A stretch of 64,000 bases of DNA from Larix sibirica. Lineage: Eukaryota > Streptophyta > Pinopsida > Pinales > Pinaceae. Positions within the stretch are counted from its first letter, which is position 1; each line of letters begins with the position of its first letter. Shown in pieces: positions 10,555 through 22,625 of this stretch. The translations under genes were made by a program, and so were the position numbers. Location: positions 37,488-101,487 of the forward strand of contig NWUY0303990011.1 in NCBI GenBank assembly GCA_004151065.3, in the 5' to 3' direction. A model generated the notes under the pieces. It did not search any database. It was not told the origin of the DNA and saw only the letters and a program-made list of their open reading frames with translations.

Positions 10555-10645
10555 AATAGAGGCCTTTACAATATAGGTCTTTACTAGAGGCCTGGAATAG
10601 AGGCCTGGAACTTTAGGTCTGGACACTAGATAAAGGTCTTGACAC
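10555..10645. repeat. Tandem TAGAGGCCTGGAA minirepeat
   Basis: Units TAGAGGCCTTTAC, TAGGTCTTTAC, TAGAGGCCTGGAA, TAGAGGCCTGGAA and TTAGGTCTGGA follow one another with a spacing of about 13-17 bases. The sequence downstream to 10740 has no further clear units. Confidence 0.65.
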
Positions 10646-10960
10646 AATACACCATTTGAGGTTCCACTACCAATAGGCGTTGGCACATTCAGGTGAGGTG
10701 AGATTCCTTGGACCCCAGAAGAGTGAGGTTTATTTAAATACAACCCTAAACTGATAAGTTATTCTGTATTCTGTACCATGGTTCAATCGGTGTTTCATTT
10801 GGCTCTTCTTTTATGGGGAATAGACTTATTAAAATGCCTAATAAATCGGTTGGTTCATAGGGTAATCCATACTCCAGCTCCTATATTCAACTCCTAAACA
10901 TTGATTTCCTATGCTACTCGACATTGCCAATGAACAACTTGTCTCAATCTCTTTATTATT

Positions 10961-11040
10961 TTTGCCTGCCCCGAACCAGGTATTCTATTTTCAAATAAAG
11001 ATCGTCTGTCGAAAACATAGCCTAATGGATCTGCTCGTAA
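10961..11040. repeat. Diverged direct repeat, partner at 29173-29240
   Basis: Shared words in order: TGCCTGC, AACCAGGTATTC, AAT(C)AAAATCGTCTG, GCCTAA(T/A)TGG. A shorter piece, TTTCAAATAAAGAT, recurs near 16050. The spacing between shared words differs by only a few bases. Confidence 0.6.
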
Positions 11041-11049
11041 GTAACAAAC

Positions 11050-12180
11050 ATGGTTCCAATGTCTTCAGGTTTAAACAAAGGGTAACTTCTCTTTTCCTTC
11101 CTCTCAGTGATTGGGCCTTATCTCTCGCCTATGAAGGGGGCAAGGGCATCCCACCAATTGCCCTCCCAATAATCTAATTTTTCACTTCCTAAAAATTCCT
11201 ATTTCATAAAGAATAAAATCCATAGTTAAAGTCAGGCTTAGTTAATAGCGGATAAGGGTAAAGAGTCACTACATCCGCTGCTGACTGATGCATTGTGAAC
11301 TAAGAGGGTTATCACAAATATTTTCTAAAATTTGTGAGGGGAAGTAAATCAGATCTCGAGGGTTAAGGGCTATTGTTCCTTTAATATAATGTAAAAACAC
11401 AAACGGAGGTCGTGGCTCCGGCGACGCATAAGCGGGGTTTGCAGCCCGAATATTTTCTATCCAAATATGTTCTGTGAAAGAAAGAAGAATGGTGACTCGG
11501 AAATGTTCCGAAGGCCTTTATCTGTTCCAGATGTGTATCTGTTCCGAAATAGGGCAGTCACGATTCCCACCTTCCCCCTTTCAATTCAACGTACGCAACA
11601 GGCGGGGGGGCAGCTTTTCCCTCTTTACCTTACACTGATGGAACCAGGTTACTACAGATATACTCACCGGAAATATATATATATATATATACACGTAGAG
11701 GCTGGTTTTACACGTTGCAGGTTATACGTTGCATCAGGAGGAGGTCAGGAAAAGGAACTCATAACACACTCAAGAGAAGGAGAAAGAGAACTCGTAGAAT
11801 ACCTCGTAGCCTCATAGAAGTAACTCGTAGCAGTAAGATAAGCTTGTCTCTCCTTTATTTTCTTTTGCCGCCTTACCCCGATCTATGTGTAACCCAAAAC
11901 TATTACCCCAGTCTGACTGACTATATTTTATGACTAGAGCATCATTCCTGCACTGACTGACAAGAGTTATATCACTGATCGTATCTTCTAGGCACTGACT
12001 GTATCCAGCCCACCCAAAGCGCTCTATGTTGAAGCCTTTCCATCCGTCCAATTCAACGCTCGCAGTAAGTTTGGGGCATTCGTTCCCCTTCCTGGGTATC
12101 TATTGGTTTATTAATTGAAAGGGGGGGGTTATGCTGTACCTACGGAGCATTCCTGCCTGAAGCAAGGGGTGTTGGTTGGT
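11050..12180. other. Intergenic sequence, no gene recognised
   Basis: Anonymous sequence with an (AT)n microsatellite at 11673-11691. A 116-codon plus-strand frame (11467-11817) runs through that microsatellite and has no domain. A short minirepeat of CTGACTGACTATA and GCACTGACTG words lies at 11913-12005. Confidence 0.5.
11673..11691. repeat. (AT)n microsatellite
   Basis: An uninterrupted AT dinucleotide run of 19 bases. Comparable runs lie at 21305-21328 (with one interruption), 38407-38425 and 45952-45968. Confidence 0.95.
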
Positions 12181-12230
12181 TCACGGAAATGTTGAGCCTT
12201 GATCACTTACTCGATAAAGATCGCCTCTTC
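12181..12230 (-). repeat. 50-bp inverted repeat, partner at 41936-41986
   Basis: The reverse complement aligns with 41936-41986 over the whole length, with an uninterrupted core TTTATCGAGTAAGTGATC and flanking GAGGCG, GGCTCAA and ATTTCCG. It is one of the better conserved dispersed pairs in the window. Confidence 0.8.
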
Positions 12231-12518
12231 CTAACAGTATGGTGGATGGCATGCTATTAAACCTTAACCTTGACTTTCTTTACTGCTTCATCCTAGTTGA
12301 TAGAGTCATGCCCAAACTATTTATTAGACCAAGAAGATCAGTAGGGTAGGGCACTATGATAATTCCTTACCTTTATTTCAAACCGAAATAAATTCCATCC
12401 ACTAAGTGCTTCCAAGACGAAGCTGCTAGCTACGGAGATAGCATGTAGGCCCCTAGGTCTGTCTTCGTGGGTGTAAATGTCTAGTGTGGTTATAAGGTGT
12501 GGTGGTGACGGGTTAACT

Positions 12519-12554
12519 GTGTAACGATGGGTGCAAGTGTAATGATGGTTGCAA
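12519..12554. repeat. 18-bp tandem duplication
   Basis: GTGTAACGATGGGTGCAA (12519-12536) is directly followed by GTGTAATGATGGTTGCAA (12537-12554). There are two mismatches, so this duplication is fairly recent compared with most repeats here. Confidence 0.9.
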
Positions 12555-12559
12555 GGGAG

Positions 12560-13180
12560 GCTTGTCCCGATGTGTTCAGATGTTAAGTTCGAACGTTCGG
12601 TGCTCTCTCTTGTCGAGCGAAGCAGAATTGGTTTTCCTTCGTCGGAGGTCAGTCAGCAAGTTCTATCTCAGCGTGAAGTCATCAGGCGGGATGAGGAAGG
12701 CAGCAAGATCTATCTCAGGCAGTAAGTCAGTTCGAAGTCTCGTAGGTCGGTTTAGTTGAGCGAAGCGTTCTGCCAAGCTCTTCGGTGGTTGGGTTAGTCG
12801 CCGAAGCCAGCTGTCAAGTTATTAGTCGTAAGTTAGCAAGATCTATCAGGGCAGCAATATATCTATTGGCAGGTAGGTATAACTGCGGGCATCAGGTTCC
12901 ACTGAGCGCTTGAGGTGAAAGTGGGTGTGCCCACTGTTTCGAGGTTATTAGCCCCGTCCTAAAGTGCATCACCATAAGTTATCAATAGATCGACGGGCAG
13001 TGATCAATCGAGAGAAGGCAGCAGTAAGTTCGATGAAGGCAGTTCGGTCGATGAAGACGGGTGGTTAGTTCTCAGGTCTTCGGTCGAAGCGGCGGTATCG
13101 GCATTCAGGAAGGTGTAAAGGTAAAGGAGGTCGAGAATAGACCGGGTCTATAGAGAAGCAGCTATCAGGCAGTTCTATTC
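12560..13180. repeat. Degenerate TTCGGTCGAAG/GGCAGCAAG minisatellite
   Basis: Words such as GTTGAGCGAAGC, GGTCGAAG, GAAGGCAGTTCGGTCGATG, GGCAGCAAGATCTATC and TAAGTTCGAAG recur throughout. The same vocabulary returns at 61820-61960 (GGTTGGGTTAGTTGAGCGAAG is shared with 12755-12800 in pieces) and, with a different core (GTTCGATAAGCGAAGTGCTA), at 43058-43190. Confidence 0.6.
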
Positions 13181-13899
13181 TATCTATCAATCCAATCTAG
13201 TGAGGTAGGCATCGTCCAGGGAGGTGAACTGTGTCCTTGAGTTTCCACTGCTCGCTCCCCCCGACAGGGAGAGGTACTTCACGCTCCCCTGAGGAAGGAG
13301 GGTTAGGGTCCAAACACTACGTTAATTATTCCTCAACCGGTGTAAGCGTTGCTCAATCAAGGGAGGAAGTCACTATGCTCCAAATTAGAATTAGGCCGGT
13401 GGTTCCAATGATGATGGGATTAACGTGTTCCAATTCCCGTGGACTGTGGGAATCATGCTTGGCCCTCCCTCCTCCTTAGCCTCCCCTACTCCTGAGGGGA
13501 TCAGTAACTTCAATTGCTGCCAGGAATTAGGCAGGTTCCGATGCTTATGGTAATAACTGGGCCCGACTGACCATGTCCAACTGCTGATGGAAATGAATTA
13601 CCGTTTCCGACTGACCGCGCTCGACTTTGGATGAAAAGGTTGAACGGAGTTAAAACATAGTTTTAGACAGTTTTATCCAAGCAGGCAGGGATTTTTTTTT
13701 TACCAATAGGACAGGAAGAAGAAAAGAATATATTCAATTATTTACCAATTTCATGCTTGACAATCACCAGCGGGGAGGATAAGATAGATAGAGCCTTCAG
13801 TAAGAGGGGATAGTTTGAGCCATTCATCAGGTCAGCTAGTTTCATTTACGCTAGTCAGGTAGGCAGTGCTCCAGTCAGGGAAGGGGCCTTATCACAACA
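13181..13899. other. Intergenic sequence with a short GC hairpin, no gene recognised
   Basis: Anonymous sequence. The 82-codon plus-strand frame 13231-13479 has no domain. A CCCT...AGGG stem surrounds TACTCCTG near 13488-13500. A T run lies at about 13692-13701. Confidence 0.45.
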
Positions 13900-14130
13900 G
13901 GGGGGATATGAAATGGTAATACTCAATGAGCCCACTCAATGGGCCTATTACAGGGGAATAACCCATGGGAGGGCCCAATGGGAGAAATAATCAAGGGGAA
14001 TAATCAATGGGCGCTCTAATCCGCTAGGATAATCTGATAATACAAGCCTACTCAACTTGGATACTCTATTTTACTTGTTATATAAGCTAATCCAATGATC
14101 CAATGGAAATAAGTCAATGGGAATTAATTG
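13900..14130. repeat. Degenerate CAATGGG/AATCCGCTA minisatellite
   Basis: Repeated words CAATGGGC, AAGGGGAATAATCAATGGG, TCTAATCCGCTAGG, CTTGGATACTCTA and TAATCCAATG. The same words form the 17215-17400 tract, including TTGGATACTCTA and TCCGCTAATCCAATGGGCT. Confidence 0.6.
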
Positions 14131-15049
14131 GAATAAGATATGGGGCTTACAGAGGGAGCTATTACCTACAGAGGGGGTCTAACAGAAGTGGCACCGGTTA
14201 GTAACTTATTTATTCCCCGCATTTCCACCTTACCCACATCTACACAGGGTGAGCACTAATACAATGGGAGGGGAGAGGATAATCCGCTTCAAACTACCGG
14301 ATCGGGGCTACTAAAATGAATATGTTATTAATCAAGATTGGCATTTCCAGAAGTTTCTCTATGATTGGGACGTTTTCAATTGCTTTTTGCTTGAGCGCCC
14401 TGATGCTGCTATAACGTGTAAGGACCTCATTTTACCCCGCTTAACCAGAACTGAGTCACCTTCCCAACACGACATATCCACCCAACACGGTATGGTACAC
14501 AGGTCCCTACCTGGAATGGATACAATGATGAAGCTTACATATGTTATTAAATATTCGAAGATCATGCAGTGGATAGATGGAAACATTCACAAAAAGCTTA
14601 AAGCCAAGAACTAAAGGCCAGGTACATTTAACCAATCCACCCAGTCCACGTAATAAAGTCCACCCACAGTATGCCCAGTATGAGTAAGGCACCCGTCAAG
14701 GAAAGGAAGACCACAACACTTAGTCTGTACTAATATAACCTATACACCAGTAAAACCCCTTCAGCGAACTACCATATGTGAGAGGAGATCTTATGTTCCC
14801 CAAGTTCCCATCAGACGATAGAATAAGTTACCCCAAACACTCGTGCCTCGTATTTGTCCCTCCGGGTCGTCGTTACCACCAGAAGTGATGAGGTTGAGCC
14901 ATGTTCCTAACAGATAATATCAATTTTACCCATCAATGGTCACAAGAATATAGGCCCCCCCACGTTCCCAAATACCAAAATAACCTTACTTACCCGAGTC
15001 ACTGTCACAACATGCCACATTTAATACGGTACGCTATGGGGGCCAGTGA
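14131..15049. other. Intergenic sequence, no gene recognised
   Basis: Overlapping plus and minus frames of 61-75 codons around 14360-14690 have no domain and mirror each other. A CCACCCAGTCCACG/CCACCCACAGTATG minirepeat lies at 14637-14672, and CCCACCCACAGTAT also occurs near 6722. Confidence 0.45.
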
Positions 15050-15260
15050 GTGAGTCACAGCAATAGGGGCTATAATAGCTGATCCTTTACAGTCATTGCC
15101 TCAGGGTGCGGTCCTTTATAGCCGGTCAGTGCCAGTAAACCAATAGCCTGTGGTCGACGATAAGAAGGTTGTGTCAGGAGCTTTATATACCGTCTAATTT
15201 ACAGGAGGTGCTGATTGATAGTTGCCGCCGATAGATAGCCGTTGCCAATACCTTATAAAC
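15050..15260. repeat. Degenerate GATAGCCGTTGCC minisatellite
   Basis: Words TTTATAGCCGGTCAGTGCC, TTTACAGGAGGTGCTGATTG, GATAGTTGCCGCC and GATAGATAGCCGTTGCC repeat irregularly. It is related to 59340-59720 (TTTACAGGAGATCGACGATAG), 17395-17470 and 28860-28920. Confidence 0.55.
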
Positions 15261-16215
15261 CCTACTTACCCACTAGGCTAATACAAAATAAAAAGGGGGG
15301 GCTGCTGCGCTATTCAACTGCACTAATATCGAATGGGCTACCGGGATGTACTTTATACTAATTCTAGTTTTATTTTCACCCTGCCCAGGAGGTTGTAAGT
15401 AAGTTTTACTAGGGGCAAAAGTGGAATGTCATTTATTGAGGGGCTCGACGACAAAATCAATCCAACAAGCATGACGTGTTGTTCACACTGACCGGACCTC
15501 TGGAACGGATTACCGCTGCTGACCCAACGGATACACAGCCCTTTCTATTTATACTCGCATTTAATTAAACTTTGCCATTGTGAATCAATCTAAATCTTCT
15601 GAAAATGAATAAACTGATCAAGCCAACAGTACCAATAAAGGTGTAGTACCCCATTTATATGCGCGAAAGACATTACTTAGATCGACAAGGATTTTAAAAA
15701 CTACCTACTATGACTGGGACTACCTAACCGGATTCAATTATATTTATGGTCTTGGGGACAGACAATTAGGGGTTATTTCTGGATTCTCTGAAAATTCCTC
15801 TGATACTTGCTTTAGTACTTGCCTAAGACATTTATGTATGGACTTTATGGGGCACGTCTCTAAGGGCCTTATTCCGTGGGACTCACTCTAGTGAAACAAG
15901 GTATCCTTTATTTCTTAAGGGCAGGCCCCACCAATTTGAATATGGTAGCCATTAGCAAAAAGGAGGCTAATTGCCATGGCAATGGACTTAAGCTAGTAGT
16001 TCTTAGTGCATGTGTACTTAATACCATATATCTGACATGTATAAGTTTGTTTCAAATAAAGATACTTGATATCTACGACCCATAGGTACAGCTATTACCA
16101 TGGTAGCTACGGTAGAGTGAGCACGCGGATAAACGAGCGAGCAGTGGGTATACATATTCAGAGCCCGGAGATCCAGGAACACATACTTAGATGGAATAAA
16201 CCATGCATGCCTGGA
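15261..16215. other. Intergenic sequence, no gene recognised
   Basis: A G run at about 15295-15300, otherwise ordinary anonymous sequence. The 69-codon frame at 15876-16085 has no domain. TTTCAAATAAAGAT at 16049-16062 is a small piece of the 10.96/29.17-kb repeat. Confidence 0.45.
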
Positions 16216-16221
16216 TACATA

Positions 16222-16270
16222 GGCTGGTCTCCTCTCGAAAGGTTCGTTCATGTGATAATTAAAGCTGCCT
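16222..16270. repeat. Diverged direct repeat, partner at 19016-19062
   Basis: Both contain GGTCTCCTCTCGAAA(G/C)GTTCGTTCAT followed by related sequence. A reduced copy (ACGTTCGTTCATGCGATAATC) lies at 24172-24192. Minus-strand frames through the first two share MNE.FERRP. Confidence 0.75.
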
Positions 16271-16399
16271 TGCTTTAATCTCCCCACCCAAATTAATAAT
16301 TAATTTTTAATAAATAAGAAAATCCAGATGTTCCGATGATAATTGCTACGTGCCCCAAAAAGAGCAATGAAATAAATGAAAAATGATTAGGCGGCTTTC

Positions 16400-16690
16400 T
16401 CTAACCGGTAGGCCCACCCAGATCGAGTATCCAAGTTGATTATTGGGGCGCAGCAGCTATCCCAGTTTAATAATCTAGTGGAATATCGTAGCAGCCCAAG
16501 TTATTATCCAAGCCCAATGGATAAGACCGAGCCGATTCGAGCAGGGTATCCAAGCGTATTGTATAAGCATATTGTATCTTCGAGGGTAGCTAGGCCAATT
16601 ATTATCTCGGCAGTTAGGGCAGCAGCCATAGTTCCACAATACCGAGCATTGACAGAAGGGTATAATCCCCCCAGTGGTTGACATTTAAAA
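16400..16690. repeat. Repeat family D (GTATCCAAG/AGCAGCCC words)
   Basis: Words GAGTATCCAAG, GCAGCCCAAG, GGGTATCCAAGCG and CCAAGCCCAATGG recur, and the same vocabulary (GTATCCAAGAGCAGCCCATA) builds 61380-61530. Minus-strand frames in both tracts are Gly/Trp/Leu-rich because of the word content. No protein family is recognised. Confidence 0.5.
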
Positions 16691-16698
16691 TTTAATCC

Positions 16699-16730
16699 CT
16701 TGCCCTCCCTTTGGTCAAGCAAGCCTTTCC
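16699..16730. repeat. 32-bp hairpin repeat, copy 1 (TTTGGTC family)
   Basis: Begins CTTGCCCTCCC and ends AAGCAAGCCTTTCC, with TTTGGTC in the middle. It is identical over 32 bases to 19683-19714 and 51401-51432, while the flanks differ. CTTGC (16699-16703) can pair with GCAAG (16719-16723) around the TTTGGTC loop. Confidence 0.95.
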
Positions 16731-17214
16731 CACCAGGCAAGAGGTTTAGTTTTAAACATAAGTTACAAAACCTCTATTATCACCTTATGTTATGTCTGGT
16801 CCGAACCTGGCCGTGACAAGCTTTCAGGATCACTTGGATCAGTACCGGTTCCTCCCCGCCCTTCATGTAACTACCTACCTGACCTGCGCGAATGACTCAA
16901 CCTAATCTCTATTGTCCAACCCCACCCAGCTGCCTTATACTCCCGGCAAGGCAAAAAAGCAAGCAATAAACTTCCTCCATTTGCTTACCCAAGAGCTAGC
17001 TGGGCAACTTGCCCTAGCAACACGTCCGTCTATCCATTCTCTCGTAGGCACATGGGGGGCCTCTTTCAGATATGTGTATTGAACGGGAGGATACGAGAAC
17101 GGTTATTATCTTTTTTAGTGTTTGGTGGTAACTTGGCAAACTAGGCATACTTGGTAGAGGACTTCTTGCCCGCGGAACTTAGTAGTTTTATGCCCCAATA
17201 AAGAAAAAGTTATT

Positions 17215-17400
17215 GAATCTAACTCAATCAAACTGGGCTTGGATACTCTAATTCACTGGGCTTTTCTAATTGACTGATTGACTCCGCTAATCCAATGGGC
17301 TACCTGGCTTATCCAAATTGGCTGATCCAATCCGCTAGGCTACTCTGGGTTACTTGGCTCGGTCGGTTGCTCGGTTGGGCTGGGCTCCGCTGGAGACCGT
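17215..17400. repeat. Degenerate TCCGCTAATCCAATGGGCT minisatellite
   Basis: Units TTGGATACTCTAATTCACTGG, ATTGACTGATTGACTCCGCTA, ATCCAATGGGCTACCTGGC, ATCCAATCCGCTAGGCTACT and CTTGGCTCGGTCGGTTGCTCGG follow each other. It shares its vocabulary with 13900-14130. Confidence 0.6.
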
Positions 17401-17562
17401 AGTCAGTGCCAGTGGTCATTGCTTGAAAGTAATTGCTAATAGCCGGTAGTCAATCACTCATCCACAAGAGACAATCCAAGAGTTTATCCAGGTTTTGACG
17501 TACTTGATGCTTAGCTTTAATTTATATAACATGCCCAATGCAAAGTATAATAAAAAGGCGTC

Positions 17563-17586
17563 CTCGCCCTTCTTTGGTCGGGCGAG
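17563..17586. repeat. TTTGGTC hairpin with a perfect 7-bp stem
   Basis: CTCGCCC (17563-17569) and GGGCGAG (17580-17586) pair perfectly around the 10-base loop TTCTTTGGTC. The loop motif is shared with the other members of the family but the stem sequence is different. Confidence 0.9.
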
Positions 17587-19015
17587 CCCTCCGTCCTTGC
17601 CATGAACAAAGAGAATATGTTCTGGCTCTTAAAACTATTGATATATGACGCATGGAGAAGTTTTACTTGCAAAGAAAGAAAAGCATATTAAATTACTTGC
17701 CATGATGTCAGGGGACAACCCTGAACCCCCGGCATTCAAACAGGTGTTACATCCAGCATTATTATATATGAGCTCGCATATTGTTACCCGCAGAATAACA
17801 ACTATTAAGAGCGGCAAGCGAAGAAGACCTTGGAACCCTAACCAGACCCTGCCATAGCAGGGACCTACAACTAAAACCTAGAATACTCGCGCCATCGAGA
17901 CGTTGTCATATACAATACGCGCATAAAGACGTTTAACTCGTTCCTATTTTATAGCCTCTCTCTAATGATGACAACAACTTATGAGACAGCTAGCAGTCTC
18001 AGATAGGCCAGGGTAGGAGGGTCAATTTCCCCCCAGTGGTGGGTTGTATAGATAGACACCCATCATAGAGCTGCTCTAGCGAAGGAGGTTTCTTCTTTTT
18101 GTGTCATCATCTATTATTTAAATAAAGAGGCCTTACACCTCTATGGAGCTACAGCGAAGATAGTGAAAATTAAGAATGAATATGAGCGTTAGCAAATTCC
18201 GTTCCCTGAGCAAAGGAAGTGCACGTAAATGCAGGAACAAAAGGTGGCCTCTGGACCTTAAGGACCTATCTATAAAAGTGGAAAATTCGGGAAGGAAGGG
18301 TGGCCTTGAACCCATGGGGTAGGGAAATATATTACCTAACACCTTGTTGGAACTATAATTCGATGCCAAAGGGGAGGGTTGGGTCGGATTAGTAAAGCAA
18401 AGCAGAAAAGGGCAAGCGGCTTAACGCTCCTCTACGTATTTTAATAAGAATAATAAAAGATTGGTTTCCCGGGTTCGTAGGCATATGATCACCAGGGTTC
18501 CATAACTAAATTTGTTCCATAGGTAACTCGATGAATTTGTAATTTTCCTCCGCCTTGGGCTTGCGGGTGTGGCTTTACCCAGTTTATCCAAAAATAACAT
18601 CTTGAAACCCCTGCCCAATATAAGTAACCCGGTTCGCCTTCGTGATAAGTAATATAAATTACCCCCGAATCAATCCATTAAATTGCCTGGCACAAAGGGA
18701 AGGTTTTAAAGAATAGTAGTGCCCGCCTTGCATATTCAAAAAGGTTTGGTTTAAAGGTAGATGATGTGATGTCTAACGCCCATAAGATAAGTTTGATAAA
18801 GAATAAAAGTCCCGTCCCATACATACTACACTAAGGGTGAAGTGCTCAATAATAATAAACTAAAGGCGGGTTCATAATAATATCCTAAGTGTATTCAGAC
18901 AAGTCCCTTCCCATATTTCACAAAAGGTGGGATGCTAAATAAGATGAAAAATAAAGAAGTCTGGTAAATAATATCCCTGAATAAACTAAAAGGAAAAGGG
19001 TATGGATGCGGTGAA
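17587..19015. other. Intergenic sequence, no gene recognised
   Basis: Frames of 60-78 codons on both strands show no domain. The segment is rich in ordinary AT/GC-mixed anonymous sequence; I see no internal repeat beyond short words. Confidence 0.45.
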
Positions 19016-19062
19016 CCTGGTCTCCTCTCGAAACGTTCGTTCATTGAAAATACCTGCCAGAT
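19016..19062. repeat. Partner of the 16222-16270 repeat
   Basis: GGTCTCCTCTCGAAACGTTCGTTCAT followed by TGAAAATACCTGCCAGATGCCTT; same orientation as the 16.2-kb copy. Confidence 0.75.
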
Positions 19063-19682
19063 GCCTTGCCGTTGCCCCACCAAAATTCCAAAAGGGGAAT
19101 TTATCCAAAACAACCCAATGGTTTCTTCAAAGCAATTGACCCTTCCTCTATAAAGGCCAGATTGAAAGCGGTGAGGCTTTGTTCAAAATCCCCATCTGAA
19201 ACACCACTTACCAGGTTGGGGGCACCCGGTTGGGTTGGTCCGGTCAATTCCATAAACCTTTTTCAAATGTGGTCTTTATAAAGAAAAGAGTTTTTGTTTT
19301 CGGGGGTGGGACAGATATAATCCAGATAGGATCAAGAACTCTATTTTTATTTAGCAAAATAAGTAGCCTCGGCCCAGCAAGTTTTGAATGCTAATAAGGA
19401 ATTAAATAACCTGCCCGACCAAAGGTTTATCACTCGACCTAAGAATAAGTACAGTTAGTCAGTGTATATACAGCAGGCAGGGCAGGTTGTAAGGCAATAA
19501 CCCTGTATCTAGACCGCCCGGGGCTTTATATAGTCGGTGGTTCTCATTAGGAACCCAGAAGAAGAAAAGAAGAGTTTACAGGCCGGATAAGAAATAATAA
19601 CAATAGTTTGAAAGCCCATTTGCCATCGTTCTACGGTCACTTCATACATAGTTTTAGATAGTGAAAATTTACGAAAGGTGAC

Positions 19683-19714
19683 CTTGCCCTCCCTTTGGTC
19701 AAGCAAGCCTTTCC
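19683..19714. repeat. 32-bp hairpin repeat, copy 2 (TTTGGTC family)
   Basis: Identical to 16699-16730 and 51401-51432. The bases just before it (AAAGGTGAC) resemble those before copy 3 (AAGGTGCAC). The minus-strand frame reads KGLLDQREGK, as in copy 1. Confidence 0.95.
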
Positions 19715-22549
19715 TTCTATTCAATAAAAAATGGCATTTAGTATGTTTCACACTATAAGCTAGGGATGGCAAAGCTAGGATAATTCAATTGCTGCTTGCT
19801 AGGAGAATGCATCCCGGCTTGATGCTTTATGCTTAGCTTCTTGAGCTGGCTGGTTTATTAACCGAGGATGGATGAAAATATGGCTGGTGGGAGTATTGAG
19901 CTTGCCGGTGTTGGGGTGGGACGTGCTTGGGCGAAGGAAGAATCTATGTTTCATTTTGTGGCTGGGCAGGGTTGGTTGGAAATGAATTAGATAACCTACT
20001 GGCCGGTATTTAGCGGCCAGATTAGGAGGCCCGAGATAGATAGAAATTTGTACGAACGCTGTAAACAGGGTAGCGGCCTACATGCACTAAGACTTAGGTG
20101 TAAAACCACCTGCCACTATCTTTCCATATTTAGTTATGTTACTTCCGGATAGGCGGCATACCTACGATGACTGATCCCGGGTTAGTCACCGTGGCTTTTT
20201 TCAAATACGGCTGGAGGGTATTTGACTCCATCATGGGGAACCAAAATCCATGGATCTTTCTCCCCGATTACGCGGTAGGTTAAATACCTCTTTTACCAGG
20301 ATTTAGAAAGTAAGGTCATACGGGAAGAGAAGGAAACTGCGATATTGATCTGTCTACGCGTGAGTAGATTGTGACCCGGGTCGGATCCGTTGGCATGGTG
20401 GGAAGCGGATTACACTAACTTATGCACGTGTACTTTAGCTCTTCTTTCCCTTCCAAAGCACTTCGAGCTTTTTAAACAAGATTGACTTTTTCAAATAGAT
20501 TTGGTTCCGGGTGTAAATACTTTTTGGGGTATGGAGAGTCGCGGTAGCATGGGTAGTATGGGGAGTACATGATCTTATGCGCTAATGGATAAAAACGCAC
20601 CTAACTAATTCCCTACTTTCTGTCCTTTCTTCGTGCTCTTCTGTTCCATGATCCTCTGCGGGTGGGTGGGGTGTTAACGCGTGAGAAAACGATAGATACC
20701 CTTCCCGATAAGCTGTGTGTGTTTATATATTATTTTATTAGTAAATGCCATGTCTCTTCTGGTATGCTACGTTCAGATGTAGGTTATGGTATTCCCATGT
20801 GCCCCAGTGTATAGTGATGCCCGAGGTTATAGCGATGATAGTGATTATGTAGCCATTAGCTTATGTTCGTTCCTAGTGTGGTGGCCAAAGATCTATCTGG
20901 TCAATCAATTCTTATATGTGAACAGTGCATCTGCAAGTTCATAAGCTTGTTTCAGAAAATGCCAGTAATGAGTGGTTGGTACATAATATTGTATCATGAA
21001 ACACAATATTAACCACAATAACCTGTGGCTTATAGTCTCTATTCTCTGTTAGAGCAAGGGACGGGTAGTCTCTTCTCACAGGGGAGTGTCGTTCAGGTGT
21101 ATTTAGACCAGCTGAAGCGCGAACGAACATAGGTGAGGTGCCTGTTGCGTCTAGCGGGAGATACCAACTTCAGGACGATAGGCGGCTAGAATACTTCATG
21201 CGGGCCCAGGGCAACCTCCCCGAGCGGTAGCAAGGGACTATCCAAAGCTAAGTATTTTGATAGACTGATTGTGATTGGTAATATATAATCTAATTTATTC
21301 AAAGCATATATATTATATATATATATATTTCGATCGAAGGGATAAATCAATATAAATAAGGACCAGAAATAGAACCTAGCAGGACGGAATGAGAAAAAAA
21401 GCGTGTTGTTGGGACCAAACGGATGTAGCGCTATAGCCCGTCCAAACACTTTAACACATCAAAATATTCTTTAGTAGTGGATCGCAAGGAGAGAGAGAAT
21501 ACGATCGGATACAAAGCCGAGCACCATAGCAGAGATGCCAATGCCATGGTCCGGACAGATGCTTGGTGGAATATCCCTAAAAAGGTTTACTCCTACCATT
21601 ATTTCCCACTATCCTTCACTTATCAGACAATGCCCTGTGGTCTCTTTTTATGTGGGGGTTTCCTGGAAAATAGCCAGGTACGGAGCATAGACTTTACCAT
21701 ATGTACATTTATGTCTATCGGTCGCGGACGAGAACGCAAATCATGTATCCCAGTAGGGCGCCGGGAAAGCCTACCTTCAAAGGAAACGTAGTAGGTCACG
21801 GGATCACAGTGATCTCATACTGCTTGGGGCAGACCCCTCCAACATGTGATCCGACCCACCATTTTGAGCCCGTAAACACAAATGAGAAGTGAGGGGTTGG
21901 GTTTGGTGTTCATCAATCACTTTCGAAGCGCCCGCCCCATTTTGAAAATATCATTACGTAGCAGATCTCGCTCAGCAAACAAGCGGGAGAATGGGAATTT
22001 GTTTCTGGTCAGTAATGGGAGCAATAAGAGTTTATCGCCCTCCTACCTCGGGTGAGCGACTTCACGTTCCTATCGTCATAGAATAAGAGCACCTGGCTCC
22101 ATAGGTTTGGTAACACAGGATAAGCACGCCGCCTGCTGTCCGGGCGATTTGGCAATTCATGGATAGAATAGCGACTCTGCACCGACACAACTACAATTCA
22201 GAACCAGCCAACAACTATACCTGTTTGGTTTGGAATCATCCCCAGGCACAGAGTTGCAGTCACGCTAGGAAGGGTGTGACAGTAAGAAAGAGGTGACACT
22301 TTATACTGATTGATGAGATCGATTGCCAACATCCTTAAAGGGTAGGGCGGGCCAACGGACGGATGGATCATCGAAACTGACCCAAGAGAGAAGGAAGTAT
22401 CTGGAAGTTCCCCCAGAGTTTTGCAGTCCGAGTTCGCATTCCCCATTCCTGCATTCCGTTCAATATGCATTCTCCCATTTCCCAATCCCCCTTTCATTCA
22501 TCCACTTTCAATCTTCCCCTTTCACTTAACGATACAATACACGGGTTAC
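19715..22549. other. Intergenic sequence, no gene recognised
   Basis: Contains an AT microsatellite at 21305-21328 and a GATCAC-A-GTGATC palindrome near 21802-21814. The 104-codon plus-strand frame (21477-21791) and the 99-codon minus-strand frame (22198-22497) show no domain. CCAACGGACGGATGG near 22352 resembles CCAACGGACGGACGAATG near 41549. CATTCC words at 22436-22500 are echoed in inverted form at 61010-61075. Confidence 0.45.
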
Positions 22550-22625
22550 ACAATGAGGTGCTTCCAATGAGGTTTGCTTACCAATGGAGGTGGTTACCAA
22601 TGAGGTTACACGATGCATGTCGAGG
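22550..22625. repeat. CCAATGAGGTT minirepeat
   Basis: AATGAGGTGCTT, CCAATGAGGTTTGCTTA, CCAATGGAGGTGGTTA and CCAATGAGGTTACA occur in succession within 75 bases. Confidence 0.75.

Noticed and set aside
12560-13180. Regular-looking repeats that might suggest a CRISPR array
   Set aside because: Units are short, degenerate and of irregular spacing, with no constant repeat or unique spacers.
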